From Collinsella aerofaciens (GTDB taxonomy: Bacteria; Actinomycetota; Coriobacteriia; Coriobacteriales; Coriobacteriaceae), in NCBI RefSeq assembly GCF_902364355.1, contig NZ_CABJDK010000010.1:26644-90643 (forward strand): a DNA stretch of 64,000 nucleotides, given 5' to 3'. The first letter of the stretch is position 1, and every line of letters begins with the position of its first letter. Both the position numbers and the translations under genes were made by a program. The notes below the pieces were generated by a model, which searched no databases, was not told the origin of the DNA, and saw only the letters and a program-made list of their open reading frames with translations. Positions 59,447-64,000 of this stretch are shown here, in pieces.

Positions 59447-60679
59447 CTCGCTTACAGTCGTCTTTATGGCTGCGTAGGACAATTGGCGGAATCCGTTAGT
59501 GGTTTAGTCTCTACGCCATCTTTCAACCAGTTTTTACTTGAATCCTGTCAGCTTTTGGCTAACTCGCTAGATCTAATTCATCAAGGTTACTTCGACGCTG
59601 CCTTTTATTCAGTTAGACAAGCTGGAGAGATCATCCTTGTCGGTACGTTGTTTTCGAATCTAGAAGAATCTGAGCGCAAGGCTAAATATGAGAAATGGGT
59701 CTCGCTCGACAGGTTCCCCTCATTTAGCGAACTGTCCAAAATGCTGCGTTCAAAAGATATTGAATATCGAGACCTTCTTGAACAAATGCCCGAAATTGAT
59801 GAGCTAATCAGCAAGCTCAATAAGAGGGCGAACAAGTATATTCACAAACAAGGCCACGAATCCTTTTATACCAAGCCTTACGAGGTGGTTCCCGAAAGCG
59901 CGAAGCATATTCGAGAGGATTTCACCGATTATTTCACGACTACTGTAAAGGTCTGTGCAATTTTTCGACTTGCCGTCGATCCTTTCCCCATATTACTGAG
60001 CGATCCCGAATGCGGATACAGATTCCCTGATTGTATGACAATCGAATTCGGACAATACTTTATTGATAATTGTTTGGGAAGCGATTTTGTTGAGCATTAC
60101 ATCAAGACGGATTTCTACCGCAATTGGGTGAATGCGATTAAGTCAACATTTCCTCAGTTGAAGGAGGCAACATATTATGTCTCAAACCTGCACTATATTG
60201 ATTTGTCTAACATCAAAGACATTCTTGATGAGCTAGATAAGTTAACGTTATACGAGGCAACTGCTGTTTTATTCACTGCACTATTCTCAGAAAAAGTAAT
60301 TGCCATTCATATAACTGGCATGCTTGATGCATTTAGCAACTCGGCTAGACCGTCAGGCGGTCTGTACCTTTCAGATATGGGTGACTACGCGAGACAACTT
60401 GGCGGAGTCAACGTTCCGCTCGCGGACATCTGCCGTCTTGCTAGTTTTGATACATCACATGAGTTCTCTCCCGTTAGTTCATTCATTACCTCTTTTCCTA
60501 TTGCGTCAGATTATGTTTGCGTTGAGACCGATAAGCATCTTGACGACAATGAAGTCGAGCTAGGCCAAAATGCGGCAGAAGAGCTTGATTGGCTTTGGAG
60601 CCGGATCAAAACAGGCCAATGTGCCATGTTTGAATTAAAGGAAACGGAACTGTTCAAGCGAATCAAACAGAACGCGTAA
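59363..60679 (+). CDS. Unrecognised protein with repeated N-terminal tag and possible HEPN-like motif
   Basis: 438 residues from GTG 59363. The tag MNFKDEYINSQMFSWRHHPL, then RYVAREDE, matches the previous gene and here continues in frame into the rest of the protein. A helical region follows, with KLNKRANKYIHKQGH at R155-x5-H161, a weak HEPN-like pattern. The remainder is alpha-rich and soluble. No family recognised. No Shine-Dalgarno of note at the GTG; a later start would remove the tag. Confidence 0.7.
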   Translation: MNFKDEYINSQMFSWRHHPLRYVAREDELAYSRLYGCVGQLAESVSGLVSTPSFNQFLLESCQLLANSLDLIHQGYFDAAFYSVRQAGEIILVGTLFSNLEESERKAKYEKWVSLDRFPSFSELSKMLRSKDIEYRDLLEQMPEIDELISKLNKRANKYIHKQGHESFYTKPYEVVPESAKHIREDFTDYFTTTVKVCAIFRLAVDPFPILLSDPECGYRFPDCMTIEFGQYFIDNCLGSDFVEHYIKTDFYRNWVNAIKSTFPQLKEATYYVSNLHYIDLSNIKDILDELDKLTLYEATAVLFTALFSEKVIAIHITGMLDAFSNSARPSGGLYLSDMGDYARQLGGVNVPLADICRLASFDTSHEFSPVSSFITSFPIASDYVCVETDKHLDDNEVELGQNAAEELDWLWSRIKTGQCAMFELKETELFKRIKQNA

Positions 60680-60725
60680 ATATTTGTTGTCGCGTCTACG
60701 ACGGCAAATGGAATCGGACGTGGGC

Positions 60726-60810
60726 GTGTACAGCCTGACAACGACCGGCTTCGACAACTTCCGCGCAAGCTCCATCCAAGGTGTCATGATGCGCGTGAAG
60801 GCCAAGGATT
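60726..60810 (+). pseudogene. Fragment of UDP-glucose 6-dehydrogenase 3' region (first copy)
   Basis: VYSLTTTGFDNFRASSIQGVMMRVKAKD-type sequence (parts: VYSLTTTGFDNFRASS, IQGVMMRVKAK) matches the well-conserved C-terminal part of Ugd, where RLTMK.GSDNFR.SSIQG precedes KAKG. The similarity stops after KAKD and unrelated sequence follows to 61012. A second, longer fragment with overlapping sequence is at 63312-63557. Confidence 0.65.
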
Positions 60811-61012
60811 GCCGGTTCCGTTCCTCTGATGTGTGGCATGAGGGCTCGTGTTGCTCGTTTATACCGGGGCGGCAGAGCGACTGCATGACGCCGAGTCGCG
60901 CCGTCTGAGGCCATCACAATGGTTATCAAGGTGCCTGACGGGAATTCGCCATGGAGAAACGGAAAGGCTTTCCGATTCTGATCAAGCAGGTTCGGAACTA
61001 CCGTCATTGGAA

Positions 61013-63058
61013 CTATTCTGACTCAGCATTACAGACAGCTTCATGCTTCTTTGCGATTAACTTCTTTGCGAGTTCGAAGACGCTTTTGTCGTAATATGGC
61101 CAATCTACGAAGTTCTCGAGGTACCCGCGGCCCGTTGCGGCCGACAGCTCATCGTTTATCTTGAGTGTAATCGCGACGAGCAAGGTCAGCATGCGATAGT
61201 AATCGGATCGAATGTTCACCGCATCAGGGTCGGCGATCGGTGAATGCGCATGGTCGTATCTGTTCCTGAGACCCTGTGAGTTAGGGAAAGAGGCGTCGTT
61301 GAACATGTAATCGAGATATGCAGCCTCGTCGGGTGTGAACAGCTTGCCGCAGTACGACAGCATTTCGTCTGAGACAAGGCCATCGATGAGCGCTAAATCA
61401 CCGTCTCCGCATCCCCCAAGCGCAATTGCGCCATTATCCCAAACGGCCTTCAGGCAAATTGATCGAGGTGTTGGGGAGAGAGCGCCTGTTTCTTCGCACG
61501 CACTTACTAGCTGTCGGTCGACTAATTGCTGGAGCACCTCGACGTATGCAGCATCAAAATCGTCGAAGGTGACCATAACATTCGAAATCAAATCGAAAAA
61601 GCAGCGAGCATGGTCGTTATGGCCTCTTCTGTATGTCAGCATGCACTGGTCGGAGAACAGATAGAATCCCCATCTGTTAAAGCAGGCTCCGTCGATTGCG
61701 TACTTTTTCTCAGAGAGCGCGTTGAGGGTTCCAAAAGTTTTAAAGCTCTCATAAGGGAAATAGTCTCCGTCGATTTTTCCAATCCTCGAATATATTGAAT
61801 AGGACTTAACGGCGCGCTCGATCTCTGGCCCTATCGACTTGCATTTGTCGAGCCACGAAGCTCCGCTTGACGGCAGCGCCAAGCTGAAATTACTGATTGA
61901 GTACTCCTCTGCAAAGTAAACGTTGTACGTCCATTCGAGTGCATCTTCGAACCTTATACCGCGGCTTTCGAGGAAATTTGCGTATGCGACAACTTCGACA
62001 TTGGCTAGTGATTCCCGCACCTTGGAGATCGTATTCATTCGGTATTCCCCCAGCACGTGGGAACCCAGCATCGCAAGCAGACCTCTCTCTTCGTGGGAGT
62101 GAGCAGGTGCGGCCATGAGACCGCTTTGGTCTACTACGTCCAGTAGATATCTGCAATTGTTCATGATGCTTGCATTATCGGTGTATTTGGCGAGCCACGT
62201 TTCGCTAAAACTGTAGGTCAAGGTTAGGCCTTCGAACTTTACGCCCTTGCAAGCAATCTGTTCAGGGTCGATCAGCACCCCGGCTCCGTACTCAAATCCA
62301 GTACCTTGCCGGAATAGCTCATCCATGGCTTTATCGTGGGCCCGATTTGCGCGCACTTTGACGTCCGGCGACGGAGAGAACCTGCATTTTGTTGCGCCGG
62401 AAGGCCAATTGAAAAGGGCCTCCATGCAATTCGGGTTGGCGCGCTGGTCGTCGAGGTAGCCGGTCATTATCGAATCGAAGTCGCCTTGGGAAAGGCATTT
62501 GGGGAGGTAGATTGCGTTCTGGCTCCTTGATTCCGTAGCGAACTCGTGGATGATCAGCTCAGCGGAATAATACGGATTCTCGATCAGTGATTTTCCTAGC
62601 TCTGTATCGAATAATTTGACGAGTTTGTCGTTCTCCAAGATAGGAGCTAGGCATTCGATGTGCCGCGAGAGAAGTTCGGAGATTCCTTCGCTGGAGATCA
62701 GCGTCTCTGCGCCGCAAGCGTGCAGCAGGCTCCAGAACTGAGTGGCGTACTGCATCTCGAGTCCCTCGTAAATACCAAGGATTCCCGAAGACGCGAGCGT
62801 CTCCCTCGTATACTTGCAAGCATTCGCGAAGAGCGTAGCGACGGCACTTGCGATATCGCCGACTTCAGCTTCCTTGAACAGTTCGGGGACCGTTTCGAAA
62901 GTGAGCTTAAGCTGATGAGCTTCTATCGCGTCGTTAATCGTCGCGATTTGAATGCGAGGACCCTCCTTCAGGATATGAAGACAACGGTCCATGAAAGCTC
63001 CTACAGCCCAGTCATTGCGGCCATAGGAAACAATCCTAGTGTGGTTGAAGTCACGCAA
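61013..63058 (-). CDS. Large unrecognised protein with C-terminal HEPN-like domain
   Basis: 681 residues, opposite in strand to its neighbours. No signal peptide or membrane segment is obvious. The C-terminal part reads NSQGLRNRYDHAHSPIADPD with R598-x4-H603, followed by a helix (YYRMLTLLVAITLKINDEL). That layout (GLxLRNRxxHG then a helical bundle) resembles the HEPN-type end of DUF4209-like proteins. The long N-terminal part is helical, with no motif I know. It sits alone between two broken pieces of ugd, so it was probably acquired as an island. A defence role is a hypothesis only. Confidence 0.75.
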   Translation of the reverse strand: MRDFNHTRIVSYGRNDWAVGAFMDRCLHILKEGPRIQIATINDAIEAHQLKLTFETVPELFKEAEVGDIASAVATLFANACKYTRETLASSGILGIYEGLEMQYATQFWSLLHACGAETLISSEGISELLSRHIECLAPILENDKLVKLFDTELGKSLIENPYYSAELIIHEFATESRSQNAIYLPKCLSQGDFDSIMTGYLDDQRANPNCMEALFNWPSGATKCRFSPSPDVKVRANRAHDKAMDELFRQGTGFEYGAGVLIDPEQIACKGVKFEGLTLTYSFSETWLAKYTDNASIMNNCRYLLDVVDQSGLMAAPAHSHEERGLLAMLGSHVLGEYRMNTISKVRESLANVEVVAYANFLESRGIRFEDALEWTYNVYFAEEYSISNFSLALPSSGASWLDKCKSIGPEIERAVKSYSIYSRIGKIDGDYFPYESFKTFGTLNALSEKKYAIDGACFNRWGFYLFSDQCMLTYRRGHNDHARCFFDLISNVMVTFDDFDAAYVEVLQQLVDRQLVSACEETGALSPTPRSICLKAVWDNGAIALGGCGDGDLALIDGLVSDEMLSYCGKLFTPDEAAYLDYMFNDASFPNSQGLRNRYDHAHSPIADPDAVNIRSDYYRMLTLLVAITLKINDELSAATGRGYLENFVDWPYYDKSVFELAKKLIAKKHEAVCNAESE

Positions 63059-63311
63059 CGCTAGCCTTTCTCGCGTAATGCCAACTGCATAAGAATACCG
63101 CTGGTTCGGCCTCGTCGGTGGTCAACGAAGACGCCTAGTGGAGTCCTTGATGAAAAGCGAATAGGCCTTGAGATCCCTGCCGCACACCGCTCCTTCCCTC
63201 ATGATGTCAGACTTGATGAGTATGCGTTGATGGTCAGAGAGGGCCCTGCCGATTAGGCTGCTGCCTTCAAAGGCCACCGAAGCGCACGCCAGCGTCACCA
63301 CTAGAAGTTCA

Positions 63312-63557
63312 ACTCCAACAACTTCCGTGCGCTCAATCCAGGGCGTCATTAAGTTCGTGAAGGCCAAGGGCGTGCCCGTGGTGGTCTACGAGCCCACGCT
63401 GGACGCACCAGAGTTCTTCGGCTCCGAGGTCACACACGACCTGGAGGTCTTTAAGGCCGGCTGCGACGGGATCGTTGCCAACCGCTGGAGCGACGAGCTC
63501 GCGGACGTGACGGACAAGGCGTTTACGAGGGACCTGTTTAAGAGGGATTTTGGGTAA
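63312..63557 (+). pseudogene. Fragment of UDP-glucose 6-dehydrogenase 3' end (second copy), frameshifted
   Basis: From SNNFRA an apparent 2-base deletion moves the frame, then SIQGVIKFVKAKGVPVVVYE and PTLDAPEFFGSEVTHDLEVF follow to VANRWSDELADV and TRDLFKRDFG with a proper stop at 63555-63557. This is the C-terminal domain of Ugd, which makes UDP-glucuronate and is common in capsule loci. No catalytic domain is present in the window. The 250 bases before it (63059-63311) hold nothing I can identify. Confidence 0.85.
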
Positions 63558-63631
63558 ATAAGCTCTATCAACGTTTAATATGCTTCGATATATAGCACGA
63601 TTACCTTAAATGCATAAGGAGTTCATTCAAG

Positions 63632-64000
63632 TGAGGCAATTGTTTCAACCCGAGAGAGTAAAGTTTAAAAATAGAATCTACGATCTGTTTAAGATAATGG
63701 GTCTATCTGATGAGAAACAATCAATTGGCCTTGGTGTATTTAAGTCAAACGACGTAATGATGATTTGTGGTTACGATCCTTCGACAAATCAATTTGGAAA
63801 ACTGGATAAAGACAAGCTGGCATTTGCTTCTACGGTGCTTAATCTTCTGAAAGATCCCTTAGGACCGCATTTGCACAATAGATTAATAGCAATTAATCCT
63901 ATCACCGATTTAATGGAGACCGATAAATCGACAATTGACGTTCTCGTGGGAGACAACAGCCTTGATTGGCAACTTCATCCGAACACCTCCCATATTCATC
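63632..64000 (+). CDS. Unrecognised protein, 3'-truncated by window edge
   Basis: The frame is open from GTG 63632 to the end of the window, 123 codons (begins MRQLFQPERVKFKNRIYDLF). AAGGAG (63617-63622) is 9 bases before the GTG, which decides this start over the in-frame ATG at 63611. The sequence is AT-rich like the preceding accessory genes and looks soluble. Later visible blocks are GLGVFKSNDVMMICGYDP and DVLVGDNSLDWQLHP. I do not recognise the family; more sequence is needed to see any domain. Confidence 0.7.

Noticed and set aside
63122..63367. Minus-strand frame of 81 codons
   Set aside because: It runs antisense into the ugd fragment and has no recognisable motif; sense-strand homology to Ugd is stronger for its overlapping part.
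1..64000. CRISPR array
   Set aside because: No series of regularly spaced direct repeats was seen; the repeats found are isolated palindromes or single tandem duplications.

Overview
The window looks like a chromosomal segment of a Gram-positive, high-GC anaerobe, most likely a Coriobacteriia member close to Collinsella. This is my inference from gene content and style: an Fe-S type L-serine dehydratase in one chain, a complete glycogen operon with a GlgD-type subunit, GC-rich housekeeping genes, and a capsule/teichoic-type polysaccharide cluster led by a NusG paralogue. No rRNA or CRISPR array is present; one tRNA (Ala, GGC) is.

Layout. 1-4236: the end of an anaerobic cobalamin operon (cobD-like partial, cbiP, cobO, cbiC, cbiJ), very GC-rich, bounded by a stem-loop and a small IS21-type transposase remnant. 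4448-7850 (minus): a MacB-type ABC export system. 7983-13048 (minus): an L,D-transpeptidase, sdaA and metK. 13332-20551 (plus): gltX, priA, def, fmt and rsmB, with a small zinc-ribbon gene after them on the other strand. 21018-34131 (minus): glycogen operon in the order glgB, glgP, glgC, glgD, glgA, then a fused alpha-amylase/4-alpha-glucanotransferase; a HAD phosphatase and thiN diverge from it. 35874-35949: tRNA-Ala. 36727-53920 (plus): Wzx/Wzy-type polysaccharide cluster of about 17 kb. 54377-55853: an IS256-family element with a nonsense-disrupted transposase. 56003-64000: an AT-richer accessory region of mostly unrecognised genes lying around two broken copies of the 3' end of UDP-glucose dehydrogenase.

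How the genes work together. The glycogen genes cover synthesis (GlgC/GlgD, GlgA, GlgB) and breakdown (GlgP, amylase/MalQ fusion), and repeated TGGTAAAAC/GTTTTACCA half-sites occur only at its two regulated ends as far as I could see, suggesting one regulator. The polysaccharide cluster has an antiterminator, an initiating sugar-phosphate transferase, TagA and WecB, several glycosyltransferases, O-acetyltransferase-like proteins, a pyruvyl transferase, Wzy and Wzx. It also holds a set of genes (licD, a HisC-like aminotransferase and a cytidylyltransferase fused to a Gfo/Idh-type oxidoreductase) that could make and transfer an unusual CDP-activated amino-alcohol phosphate.

Most interesting for follow-up: (1) histone-H1-like Lys/Ala/Thr tails on both GlgA and GlgB; (2) the licD/aminotransferase/TagD-Gfo set; (3) the terminal accessory region, where three unrecognised proteins carry HEPN-like R-x4/5-H motifs and two neighbouring genes share a conserved N-terminal tag and upstream DNA, a candidate defence locus; (4) several families of perfect palindromic intergenic elements resembling REP sequences. 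All functional calls rest on reading motifs by eye; no search was run.
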